From: a virus
IMG/VR virus record: IMGVR_UViG_3300025137_000262
Coordinates: 1 to 25,430 of that record
Strand: one strand, 5' to 3'
DNA: 25,430 nt
The translations under genes were made by a program, and so were the position numbers. Position 1 is the stretch's first letter, and every line of letters starts with the position of its first letter. Below the pieces are notes generated by a model. It did not search any database and had not been told where the DNA came from. It saw nothing but the letters and a program-made list of their open reading frames with translations. Positions 12,830 to 20,423 of the stretch are shown here, piece after piece.

Positions 12830-12883
12830 ACTGTTTCGATTCTTTTGAATCATCATCAGAGCAAGCACACACTTGCTGACAGT
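12830..12883 (-). ncRNA. Hammerhead-like ribozyme element A (type III, compact)
   Basis: Minus strand 12883 to 12830, 54 nt. Stem III ACUGU/ACAGU; cleavage site after C at 12878 (GUC); stem I AGCAAG-UGUGUG-CUUGCU (12877-12860); CUGAUGA (12859-12853); one extra U; stem II GAUUC-AAAA-GAAUC (12851-12838); GAAA (12837-12834). This is the closest of the four to the textbook fold. It precedes the 86-aa gene by 33 bases. A small hairpin (CUCAC-AAUA-GUGGG) lies just upstream. Confidence 0.8.
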
Positions 12884-13248
12884 ACGCATCCCACTATTGT
12901 GAGACTGTCCCCCTCTATTCTTTAATATTTGAGAAGCAGAACTTTATTCTTGTTCTGGGAACTTGGTGTATCGTTTTCCACACTCTCTTGCTTCCTGACA
13001 ACTGTCACTTGCTACAAGGTCTTCGCGGTACGCCTAGGCTACTGTCACTCACTAGGATTGGTCAGAGTTTGTTTGTCCTGTTCTATAAAACCTCCACGTT
13101 AAAATATAACTGGTCAAAAAATAACCACATCAAGAAGACCGACAAAGTGTCGGGTTTAAGTGATATGTGCTGTTTCGTGTCCATGTAGAAATTATACCTA
13201 AACGCTATCTGATTGCTAGCTATTTACAGTCATTACATTAAGAAATCA
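12884..13248. other. Non-coding block upstream of the ribozyme cluster
   Basis: No convincing gene on either strand. Minus strand content: a TATAAT with weak -35 (13196-13191), a 6-bp hairpin CCGACA-(3)-TGTCGG (about 13138-13153), a TGACCAGT copy (13116-13109) and a ribosome-site-like GTGGAGG (about 13098-13092) in a leader like those of the downstream genes but with no start codon after it. Two imperfect 18-base copies around TGACAGT follow (14 of 18 identical; about 13033-13055 and 12998-13018). It may be the remains of a lost first gene plus the operon promoter. Confidence 0.45.
13191..13218 (-). promoter_or_regulatory. Possible promoter of the 86-aa/MoxR/VWA cluster
   Basis: A perfect TATAAT (13196-13191) on the minus strand with only a poor -35 match about 16-17 bases upstream. 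It is the best leftward candidate before element A; nothing else in this block has a clear -10 and -35 pair. Confidence 0.3.
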
Positions 13249-13256
13249 TAACCAGT
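13249..13256 (+). promoter_or_regulatory. TAACCAGT motif before terS
   Basis: ATAACCAGTAAAATATTCAT is followed at once by the terS ATG, which has no Shine-Dalgarno. Same arrangement as at 1511-1504 and 23603-23610; the motif is also the unit of the iteron array after terS. Confidence 0.45.
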
Positions 13257-13267
13257 AAAATATTCAT

Positions 13268-13759
13268 ATGACAGACAAGAAAAAACCAGAACTAAAAATA
13301 GTTAAAGACCGACCCGAAATTTTGACCGCCAAACAGAGAGCTTTTGTAGACGAGATAGTAAAGGGCAAGTTAGATACACAGATAGATTGCTATATGAAGA
13401 TATACAACGTGGCTAGAACTAAGACAGGAGCAATACCAAAACACGCCCACGTAGATTGTTCCAAGCTGATCAGCAACCCTAAAGTTAACCTAGCAATTAG
13501 GAGGGGTTTACAGCGTAAAGAGACGGGTGCAGTAGCTTCAGGCATACGAACAAAGAACTACGTTCTGGAGAGACTTATGGCAGAGTCTCGCGATGCTGAG
13601 TCAGATGCAAGTAGGATTAGGAGTCTTGAATTGCTTGGCAAAACAATAGGATTGTTTACTGACGTTATTGAAGAGAGAAAAGAAAGGGATAGCGAATTGA
13701 TAGCTGAAGAAATTGAAGACAAGATCATAAAATTATTAGAGGAGTCTCAGTCAGACTGA
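13268..13759 (+). CDS. terS: Terminase small subunit
   Basis: 163 aa. N-terminal helical DNA-binding part LTAKQRAFVDEIVKGKLDTQ... SKLISNPKVNLAIRRG (19-80) has the layout of small terminases ('LTxKQ..FV.EY' followed by helix-turn-helix), then a helical region and an acidic C-terminal tail for contact with the large subunit. It binds the packaging site and presents phage DNA to TerL. The ATG lacks a ribosome binding site and is preceded by the TAACCAGT motif. A 16-bp repeat array begins 11 bp after its stop, a likely target of this protein, and terL follows 490 bp on. Confidence 0.8.
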   Translation: MTDKKKPELKIVKDRPEILTAKQRAFVDEIVKGKLDTQIDCYMKIYNVARTKTGAIPKHAHVDCSKLISNPKVNLAIRRGLQRKETGAVASGIRTKNYVLERLMAESRDAESDASRIRSLELLGKTIGLFTDVIEERKERDSELIAEEIEDKIIKLLEESQSD

Positions 13760-13769
13760 TCAAATATTA

Positions 13770-13837
13770 ACCAGTACAAAAAGTAACCAGTACAATTATT
13801 GACCAGTACAAAATTTAACCAGTACAATTTTTAACCA
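13770..13837 (+). repeat. 16-bp iteron array (ACCAGTACAA units)
   Basis: ACCAGTACAA occurs at 13770, 13786, 13802 and 13818, exactly 16 bp apart, with a degenerate fifth unit (ACCAA) at 13834. The six bases between units are AT-rich. It lies between the two terminase genes, so a pac/cos recognition site for TerS, a replication iteron or an operator are the main options. The core is the same ACCAGT motif found before several genes. Confidence 0.85.
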
Positions 13838-13840
13838 ATC

Positions 13841-14102
13841 GTCTTTTCCAAGATCATAGAAATATCAAACCCGTCCCCTAAATAAAACCATATCTATTTT
13901 TTAGAGCGACCCCCAACCCCCTTGAAAATCTAGGTAACTTGCCTGTCATACATACATAGTGATCTACACATTTGATGTTGTGTTTTCATACCCCACCCCC
14001 TTTGTTCTTTTATTGCTAGCTTTCTGCAATCGATATATATATTTTTTCATATATAAAGGGGTAGGAATCCTAGACCCCCACATATTATTATAAATTTTTA
14101 TG
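13841..14102. other. Non-coding region with C-tracts and a palindrome, between terS and terL
   Basis: No gene is seen on either strand. The plus strand carries repeated C-tracts (13893-13896, 13912-13921, 13990-14000, 14075-14079; opposite strand G-runs), a TA-rich run (14031-14055) and the palindrome GGGG-TAGGAATCCTA-GA-CCCC at 14058-14078. Such a mix of rigid, bent and palindromic DNA would suit a packaging or replication site, which I infer from position only. Confidence 0.5.
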
Positions 14103-14132
14103 TTGACATTTTATGTGAAGGGGTACTATTAT
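14103..14132 (+). promoter_or_regulatory. Sigma70-like promoter of the terL-structural region
   Basis: TTGACA (14103-14108, perfect), 18 bases, TATTAT (14127-14132). Predicted start near 14139, leaving a leader of about 110 bases before terL. The leader contains AAAGGAG at 14218-14224, too far (26 bases) from the ATG to serve it, and no short frame with a start there, which is odd. Confidence 0.6.
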
Positions 14133-14250
14133 GGTAGAATATTGTAATAGATATACCTACTATATAGTTAATACCAGATAAGTATGTACCAGTTGGTTTA
14201 TACAAGGTGTTGATTTTAAAGGAGTATTTAGTTATCAGTAAGTACATACT

Positions 14251-15747
14251 ATGAATCCTTCAATACTTAATCAAATAAAGAACCTAGGTCCTACGGAGCA
14301 GGCTGAAATGCTTGATCTCTTAGAGGAATGGGAATCAGCTAAGAAGCGTGAAGGCGCACAGAATAACTTCTTAGAGTTTGTGGGTGAGATGTGGACAGCC
14401 TTTATTCATGGTAAACATCACGAGATAATGGCTGAAGCTTTTGAGAAGGTCGTTAAAGGCGATCTGAAGCGTTTAATTATTAACATGCCACCAAGACATA
14501 CCAAGAGTGAGTTTGCTTCTTATTTGCTCCCTGCGTGGTTCTTAGGACTAAACCCTGAGAAGAAGATCATTCAGACTGCACACACTGCGGAACTTGCTGT
14601 CGGCTTTGGTCGTAAGGTTAGAAACTTAGTAAACAATAACGACTACAAAGATGTATTTCCAAACGTCAGCTTGCAAGCAGACAGTAAAGCAGCAGGTCGT
14701 TGGAATACTAATAAGGGCGGTGAATACTTTGCGATAGGTGTTGGCGGTGCGGTAACTGGTAAAGGTGCTGATCTCCTCATCATTGATGATCCTCATTCTG
14801 AGCAAGAAGGTGCTTCAGCCGATGTGAATGTATTCAATAAGACTTATGAGTGGTATACATCTGGACCAAGACAACGTCTACAACCGAATGGTTCTATCGT
14901 TGTAGTAATGACTAGATGGCATCAACGAGATTTAACTGGACAAGTAGTTGATGCAAGCATAAAGCGAGGAGGTGCAGATCAGTGGGAGGTTATTGAACTA
15001 CCTGCCATCATGCCTTCAGGAAAAGCTTTATGGTCTGAGTTCTGGAAGCTAGAAGAATTAGAAGCGTTACGTGCTGAACTGCCTAATAGTAAATGGCAAG
15101 CACAGTATCAGCAAGACCCCACCTCAGAAGAAGGTGCGTTGGTTAAAAGAGAATGGTGGCAGACTTGGGATCAAAGAGACCCACCAGATTGCGAGTTTGT
15201 CATCCAGTCTTGGGATACCGCCTTTATGAAGAATCAACGAGCAGACTATTCTGCATGTACAACATGGGGAGTATTCTATAAAGAAAATGATGATGGTATG
15301 CTTGCACCAAATATAATATTACTAGATGCTTATAAATCTAGATTAGAATTTCCTGATCTGAAAGTTAAAGCAGCAGAGAAACACTCTGAATATAAACCAG
15401 ATGCTTTAATTGTAGAAGCAAAAGCAGCAGGTATGCCTTTGATCTTTGAACTAAGAGCAGCTGGAATACCTGTACAAGAATATACACCGAGCAGAGGTAA
15501 TGATAAGATATCAAGAGTTAATGCTGTCTCAGACTTATTTGCTTCTGGAGTAGTCTGGTGTCCTGAAACAAGATGGGCAGAAGAAGTAGTAGAAGAGTTT
15601 GCTGGCTTTCCTAATGTCGAACACGATGACTTAGTGGATAGCAGTACGCAAGCCTTATTAAGATTTAGACAAGGCGGATTCATACCTTTACCTAGCGATG
15701 AAGAAGATGAGCCTTTAGAACATAACAAAGTCGCTGATTATTATTGA
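14251..15747 (+). CDS. terL: Terminase large subunit (packaging ATPase/nuclease)
   Basis: 498 aa. ATPase: variant Walker A MPPRHTKS (79-86), Walker B LLIIDDPH (175-182), coupling motif near VVVMTRWH (217-224). RNase H-like nuclease: SWDTAF (D322), LIVEAKAAG (E389) and HDDLVD (D459/D460). It pumps DNA into the prohead and cuts concatemers. The ATG has no near ribosome site; AGTAAGTACATA (14237-14248) lies directly before it, and an in-frame stop at 14239 excludes an earlier start. The portal gene follows after 8 bp. Confidence 0.95.
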   Translation: MNPSILNQIKNLGPTEQAEMLDLLEEWESAKKREGAQNNFLEFVGEMWTAFIHGKHHEIMAEAFEKVVKGDLKRLIINMPPRHTKSEFASYLLPAWFLGLNPEKKIIQTAHTAELAVGFGRKVRNLVNNNDYKDVFPNVSLQADSKAAGRWNTNKGGEYFAIGVGGAVTGKGADLLIIDDPHSEQEGASADVNVFNKTYEWYTSGPRQRLQPNGSIVVVMTRWHQRDLTGQVVDASIKRGGADQWEVIELPAIMPSGKALWSEFWKLEELEALRAELPNSKWQAQYQQDPTSEEGALVKREWWQTWDQRDPPDCEFVIQSWDTAFMKNQRADYSACTTWGVFYKENDDGMLAPNIILLDAYKSRLEFPDLKVKAAEKHSEYKPDALIVEAKAAGMPLIFELRAAGIPVQEYTPSRGNDKISRVNAVSDLFASGVVWCPETRWAEEVVEEFAGFPNVEHDDLVDSSTQALLRFRQGGFIPLPSDEEDEPLEHNKVADYY

Positions 15748-15755
15748 GGTAAGTT

Positions 15756-18242
15756 TTGGCTATAGAAAACAATACTATGCAACCGGCAACACCGATAGAG
15801 GGTACGATAGAACAAGATGCTTCAGAAGAAGTAACTGTAGCTATTGAGAATCCTGATTCAGTATCGATAGAAACTGACGATGGTGGCATGATCATAGACT
15901 TTGATCCTGATAGTGCTGAGATTGGTACAGAAGATTTTAATTCAAACTTAGCAGATTTTATTTCTGATTCCGACCTTAATGAAATGGGTCAAGACTTAAT
16001 AGCACAGTTTGAAGCAGACAAAGAATCTCGAAGTGAGTGGGAAGAGTCTTATGTCAAAGGCTTAGATCAACTAGGTTTAAAAATAGAAGAAAGAACATCT
16101 CCTTGGGCAGGAGCATGTGGAGTCTTTCACCCCATGCTAAGTGAAGCTGTTGTACGTTTCCAATCGCAATCAATAGCTGAAATGTTTCCTGCTCAAGGAC
16201 CAGTGCGAACAAAGCTTGTAGGCAAACAAACTGTAGAAAAAACAAAGCAAGCACAAAGAGTTCAAGATTATTTAAACTATTTATTAACACATCAAATGTC
16301 TGAGTACAGAACTGAGACAGAGAAGATGTTATTCTCTTTGCCATTAGCAGGTTCTGCTTTTCGTAAAGTTTACTTTGATCCTAATTTAGATAGACCATGT
16401 TCATTGTTTGTACCAGCAGAAGATGTAGTCGTTAACTATGGTGCAAGTGATTTAGAAACTTGTGATCGAGCTACGCATGTAATGCGTAAATCATCAAACG
16501 ATGTTCGTAAAATGCAAGTAGCTAAGTTCTATCGTGACATTGATATTCCTGAGTCAGGAGATAATCAATCCGATATTCGCAAGAAGTACGATGAAATGAC
16601 AGGCGAATCAAATACTTACAACTATGATGACAGGCATACTATTTTAGAAATGCAAGTCAATCTAGATTTAGATGGCTATGAAGATATGATTGACGGCAAC
16701 AAAAGCGGAATAGCTTTGCCTTATGTTGTATCAATAGATTATCCAAGTGGAGTCATCTTAAGTATACGTAGAAATTATTATGAAGATGATCCTAAGAAAT
16801 TAAGACGTATGCACTTTGTGCATTATCAATACTTGCCCGGATTAGGATTCTATGGCTTTGGTTTGATACACATGGTTGGTGGTTTAGCTAAATCAGCAAC
16901 ATCAATTTTAAGACAGTTAGTTGATGCAGGTACATTGTCTAATTTACCCGGAGGTCTAAAGTCTAGAGGACTAAGGATTAAAGGTGATGATACTCCTATC
17001 ATGCCCGGAGAATTTAGAGACGTAGATGTTCCTAGCGGAGCTATAAGAGATAATATAAGTTTCTTACCATATAAAGAACCATCAGGAACTTTGTATCAAT
17101 TACTACAAAACATCGTAGAAGAAGGAAGGCGCTTTGCTAGCATGAATGATATGAAGGTATCTGACATGAACAACCAAGCACCTGTAGGAACAACGCTAGC
17201 TTTATTAGAAAGAAACATGAAAGTAATGTCTGCAGTGCAAGCAAGGCTTCATGCTTCAATGAGAAAAGAATTTGATATATTGGTTGGCATTGTAAAAGAC
17301 TTTACTGATCCAGCTTATCCATATGAAATGGATGAAGAAGAATTTATAAAAGCAGAAGACTTTGACGATAGAGTAGATGTACTACCAGTGTCTGATCCTA
17401 ATGCTTCAACTATGGCACAAAGGATAATGCAATACCAAGCTGCTATGCAGTTAGCAGCAACATCTCCAGAAATATATAACATGCCAGAGTTGCATAGACA
17501 AATGTTAGAGACTCTAGGCATTAGAAATGTAGAAGACATTATTCCAAACACTGATGACATCAAGCCAGTTGATCCAGTTACTGCAGTACAGAATCTTATC
17601 AATGGTGTACCAGTACAAGCATTTATTACACAAGATCACGATGCTCATATAGAAACTATTGTAGCTGCTCAACAGAATCCTGAGATTACAGAGAAGATAC
17701 AAGCAAGTCCAACAGCTGCAAGTATCTTGGCAAACGCAAGTTCTTATGTGAATCAACACTTGACAATGAAATTTAAAAAACAAGTGGAAGAAGAAATGGG
17801 TATACCACTGCCTGCAGATGGAGAACCTATTCCTGCTGATGTGGAAAAACGTATATCTGATTTAGTATCTGAAGCAGCCAAGCGAGTTACGATTACATCT
17901 CAATCTAAAGCTGAAGAAGCAAGAATGAACGCACAGCAACAAGACCCATTAATTCAAATGAAAGAAAGAGAAGTTGCAATTAAAGAAGCAGACATACAAA
18001 GAAAAATTGCTATTGATACAGCACGAATACAATTAGATTCAGAGAAAGCTAAGAACAGAGATGAGATAGAAAGAATGAGAATAAACTCTCAAGAAGAAAT
18101 AGCAGGAGCTAGCATTGGACAGAAAGTTGCTAGTGATTTGCTAGAAGCTCAAGAGCGAGAAGATAGCAATACAGTAGAAAGATACAAGCAAGGTATTGAC
18201 ATAGCAAAAGATATAGCTCAAACTTTCAATACAGATGAGTGA
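15756..18242 (+). CDS. Portal protein, 828 aa (TTG start)
   Basis: Starts at TTG with GAGGTAA (15746-15752) in front; the alternative ATG at 15777 has no such site. An acidic N-terminal 70 residues are followed by the portal core, with WAGACGVFHPMLSEAVVRFQSQSIAEMFPAQGPV (117-150), LPLAGSAFRKVYFDP, and PAEDVVVNYGASDLETCDRATHVMR, typical of large portals of marine podo- and siphophages. The last 120 residues are helical and charged (KEREVAIKEADIQRKIAIDTA). Twelve copies should form the DNA channel at one vertex and dock TerL. Only the N-terminus is uncertain. Confidence 0.9.
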   Translation: MAIENNTMQPATPIEGTIEQDASEEVTVAIENPDSVSIETDDGGMIIDFDPDSAEIGTEDFNSNLADFISDSDLNEMGQDLIAQFEADKESRSEWEESYVKGLDQLGLKIEERTSPWAGACGVFHPMLSEAVVRFQSQSIAEMFPAQGPVRTKLVGKQTVEKTKQAQRVQDYLNYLLTHQMSEYRTETEKMLFSLPLAGSAFRKVYFDPNLDRPCSLFVPAEDVVVNYGASDLETCDRATHVMRKSSNDVRKMQVAKFYRDIDIPESGDNQSDIRKKYDEMTGESNTYNYDDRHTILEMQVNLDLDGYEDMIDGNKSGIALPYVVSIDYPSGVILSIRRNYYEDDPKKLRRMHFVHYQYLPGLGFYGFGLIHMVGGLAKSATSILRQLVDAGTLSNLPGGLKSRGLRIKGDDTPIMPGEFRDVDVPSGAIRDNISFLPYKEPSGTLYQLLQNIVEEGRRFASMNDMKVSDMNNQAPVGTTLALLERNMKVMSAVQARLHASMRKEFDILVGIVKDFTDPAYPYEMDEEEFIKAEDFDDRVDVLPVSDPNASTMAQRIMQYQAAMQLAATSPEIYNMPELHRQMLETLGIRNVEDIIPNTDDIKPVDPVTAVQNLINGVPVQAFITQDHDAHIETIVAAQQNPEITEKIQASPTAASILANASSYVNQHLTMKFKKQVEEEMGIPLPADGEPIPADVEKRISDLVSEAAKRVTITSQSKAEEARMNAQQQDPLIQMKEREVAIKEADIQRKIAIDTARIQLDSEKAKNRDEIERMRINSQEEIAGASIGQKVASDLLEAQEREDSNTVERYKQGIDIAKDIAQTFNTDE

Positions 18243-18435
18243 TGAGTTTATAGAATTAGGACTTTCAGACTTTTTGAAAAGTAAATTTAAAACTATTATT
18301 GCTGATCATAAGGACCACTTAGCTAATGGTACGATTAAAGATCACGAAGAATACAAAAGGCTATGTGGAATTATCGAGGGTATAAACCTCGCAGAAAGAG
18401 AAGTGGAAGACTGGATAGTTAGACACTCTCGCTAA
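18235..18435 (+). CDS. Small helical hypothetical protein, 66 aa
   Basis: ATG lies inside the end of the portal gene (8-bp overlap), so expression is probably coupled to it. The protein is nearly all helix (LSDFLKSKFKTIIADHKDHL, KRLCGIIEGINLAEREVEDW). Small helical proteins in this position are common in marine phages and have no known role. A weak hairpin (CGACT-CCTTA-AGTCG, 18447-18461) lies in the gap before the next gene. Confidence 0.7.
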   Translation: MSDEFIELGLSDFLKSKFKTIIADHKDHLANGTIKDHEEYKRLCGIIEGINLAEREVEDWIVRHSR

Positions 18436-18468
18436 CAGGAACTCGACTCCTTAAGTCGTGCAAAAAAT

Positions 18469-18843
18469 ATGACAGATAAAGATAAAGTTAAAGAACCTAA
18501 CGAAGTAGCTAGAAAACATTTACCACAACCTAAAGGCTGGAAAATTTTAGTTGCAATGCCAGTAGCTGATGAAAAAACAGAAGGTGGCATTATCAAATCA
18601 TCACAAACAATTAAGAACGAAGAAGTAGGTAATATCTGCGGATATGTTCTTGAATTAGGACCTGAAGCATATAACGATACAAAGAGATTTGCTTCTGGAC
18701 CATGGTGTGAAAAAGGAGATTGGGTTATCTTTAGAGCTTATTCTGGCACACGCATGGTTATGTATGGACAAGAGTTTCGTTTAATTAATGACGATACTGT
18801 GGAAGCAGTAGTAGACGATCCTACAGGAGTGGTAAGAGCATGA
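18469..18843 (+). CDS. GroES-like co-chaperonin (Cpn10)
   Basis: 124 aa. PKGWKILVAMPVADEKTEGGIIKSSQ (21-46) is the first strand and mobile-loop region of Cpn10; NICGYVLELGPEA (55-67), CEKGDWVIFRAYSGTRMVMYGQEFRLINDDTVEAVV (80-115) is its beta-barrel and the 'YSGT-x-GxEfrLi-DDvxAvv' end. It should cap host GroEL and help fold capsid or other virion proteins, like gp31 of T4 in role. It lies among head genes, between portal and scaffold. No clear ribosome binding site. Confidence 0.82.
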   Translation: MTDKDKVKEPNEVARKHLPQPKGWKILVAMPVADEKTEGGIIKSSQTIKNEEVGNICGYVLELGPEAYNDTKRFASGPWCEKGDWVIFRAYSGTRMVMYGQEFRLINDDTVEAVVDDPTGVVRA

Positions 18844-19847
18844 GTGAAACAGAGATAATAAACGAAGAGCCTAATATTCCAGAACCTAAAACTTCTGAAG
18901 AAGATAAATTTTTTGGGCAGACCACAGAAATAGCAACTGATATAGATAAAGAACTTTCAGTTGAAATAGTAGATGATACTCCTGAAGATGACAGAAGAAC
19001 ACCTAGAGATGAATCTTTAGAGCCGGAAACAAATGATGAAACAGTTGATCAAGAAATAGGTGACTACAGCAAAAGAGCTGGTGATAGAATTAACAAACTG
19101 AAATATGAGTATCACGAAGAACGTAGAGCTAAAGAATCAGCCTTAAGAGAATCAACAGAAGCTGTACAAAGACTACAAAGTTTACTATCAGAGAATAAAA
19201 AACTTCAAGCGATGGTAGATCAAGGTGGAGAAGTATTAAACAAGCAAGCAGCAAACAATGCGTTATGGGCAAAACAAAATGCACAGGCTATGTACAAGGC
19301 TGCATATGAAGCGGGTGATCCAGAACAAATGGCTTTAGCACAAGAGAATTTATCTAAAGCAGTGCTAGCTGAACAAACTGCAGGCAATATGGCAGTAAAT
19401 GTGCAAGAGGAAATAGTTAGAAACATTCCTCAAGAAGAAGTGAAAGCTCCTACTGATCCAGCTTTACAATCATGGGCAAATAAAAATCCTTGGTTTATGG
19501 GAACTGATTCTACGCATAGAGAAATGACAAGCTATGCTATGTATCTAGATCAAAACTTAAAACAACAAGGTGTTGACCCAAGCACACAAGCAGAGACTTA
19601 TTACGCAAAGATAGATAGTGAAATGCGTAATAAATATCCAAACTTTTTCGGAGTAACTCCCCCTGTAGAAATACAAGGAGAAATTCCAAAGCGACAACCT
19701 TCAACAGTTGTAGCACCCACATCGAGGGATAGTGGTTCAAAAAAACCCTCGCAAGTACGTCTGACCCAGACTCAAGTTAAGATAGCTCGACAACTTGGAA
19801 TTAGTCCGGAGCAGTATGCAAATCAATTATTAAAGGAGCAAGCATGA
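18840..19847 (+). CDS. Scaffold-like protein, 335 aa
   Basis: Acidic disordered N-terminus (1-75), a coiled coil (about 78-125, RINKLKYEYHEERRAKESALRE...), an Ala/Gln-rich helical middle, then a conserved PTDPALQSWANKNPWFMGTD segment and a C-terminal helical hairpin VRLTQTQVKIARQLGISPEQYANQLL. This composition and its place just before the capsid genes fit a head scaffolding protein. It overlaps the co-chaperonin gene and the next gene by four bases each. Scaffold function is inferred from shape and location. Confidence 0.7.
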   Translation: MSETEIINEEPNIPEPKTSEEDKFFGQTTEIATDIDKELSVEIVDDTPEDDRRTPRDESLEPETNDETVDQEIGDYSKRAGDRINKLKYEYHEERRAKESALRESTEAVQRLQSLLSENKKLQAMVDQGGEVLNKQAANNALWAKQNAQAMYKAAYEAGDPEQMALAQENLSKAVLAEQTAGNMAVNVQEEIVRNIPQEEVKAPTDPALQSWANKNPWFMGTDSTHREMTSYAMYLDQNLKQQGVDPSTQAETYYAKIDSEMRNKYPNFFGVTPPVEIQGEIPKRQPSTVVAPTSRDSGSKKPSQVRLTQTQVKIARQLGISPEQYANQLLKEQA

Positions 19848-20365
19848 CAGAAAAAGACAACACTACAAATGAAGTGGAGGAAAACTCTGTAGAGTCTCCT
19901 GATAACCAAGAGCGTTCCCCTAGGGGATTAGATAGCCGAGAGGCTACCCAGAGAGTTAAAGACTGGGAAAACCAAGGTAACCTACCTGATCCTGACCTAC
20001 AAGATGGTTGGGTATTTAGATGGATTAGAACTTCCTTAGTTGGAAATTCTGATAATCCAAATGTATCTAGAAGATTCCGCGAAGGATGGCAACCATGTCG
20101 TTTGGAAGATCATCCAGAATTACAGATACATATGATGGATCACGCATCTGATTGGGCGAAGAAAGGTAATATTGAAATTGGCGGACAACTCTTATGCAAG
20201 ATGCCTAAAGAAGATGCAGACGCGAGAACTGCACACTTTAATAAAATTGCACAAGATCAAATCGAAGCTGTAGACAATACCTTTTTTAAAGACCAAGACA
20301 GTAGAATGGCTACCAAACAAGTATTTGAACGCAAAACAAAAACGACTTTTGGTAAAGACTCTTAG
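19844..20365 (+). CDS. Hypothetical head-region protein, 173 aa
   Basis: Disordered acidic first 30 residues, then a Trp-rich part (VKDWENQGNLPDPDLQDGWVFRWIRTSL), REGWQPCRLEDHPEL, and a helical C-terminus. A protein of this type often sits between scaffold and capsid genes in marine phages; its role is not known. ATG overlaps the scaffold stop by four bases. A hairpin with T-tract overlaps its stop codon. Confidence 0.7.
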   Translation: MTEKDNTTNEVEENSVESPDNQERSPRGLDSREATQRVKDWENQGNLPDPDLQDGWVFRWIRTSLVGNSDNPNVSRRFREGWQPCRLEDHPELQIHMMDHASDWAKKGNIEIGGQLLCKMPKEDADARTAHFNKIAQDQIEAVDNTFFKDQDSRMATKQVFERKTKTTFGKDS

Positions 20366-20374
20366 AGTCTTTTT
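20354..20374 (+). terminator. Weak terminator-like hairpin at the end of the 173-aa gene
   Basis: AAAGACTC-TTA-GAGTCTTT followed by further Ts (to 20374), overlapping the stop codon. The stem is AT-rich, so leaky termination or simple 3'-end protection is likely. A second 7-bp hairpin TCTGTAA/TTACAGA (20388-20408) lies between it and the next ribosome site. Confidence 0.5.
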
Positions 20375-20423
20375 ATAATAATTACAATCTGTAACTAATA
20401 ATTACAGAAGGAGTTAAAAAAAT

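Noticed and set aside
12830-12889. Conserved CVLAL-type peptide in the ribozyme elements
   Set aside because: Frames differ in start and end among copies, B needs another frame, and the sequence changes compensate in RNA stems rather than keep the peptide.
13001-13080. Possible tRNA in the terS upstream region
   Set aside because: No cloverleaf or T-loop (GGTTCRANYCC) can be formed on either strand.
12988-13188. 66-aa plus-strand frame in the terS upstream region
   Set aside because: No ribosome site, odd composition, and the strand carries only repeats and leader remains.
13770-13837. CRISPR-like repeat array
   Set aside because: Units are 10 bp with 6-bp gaps at a constant 16-bp step, too short for CRISPR, and there are no cas genes.
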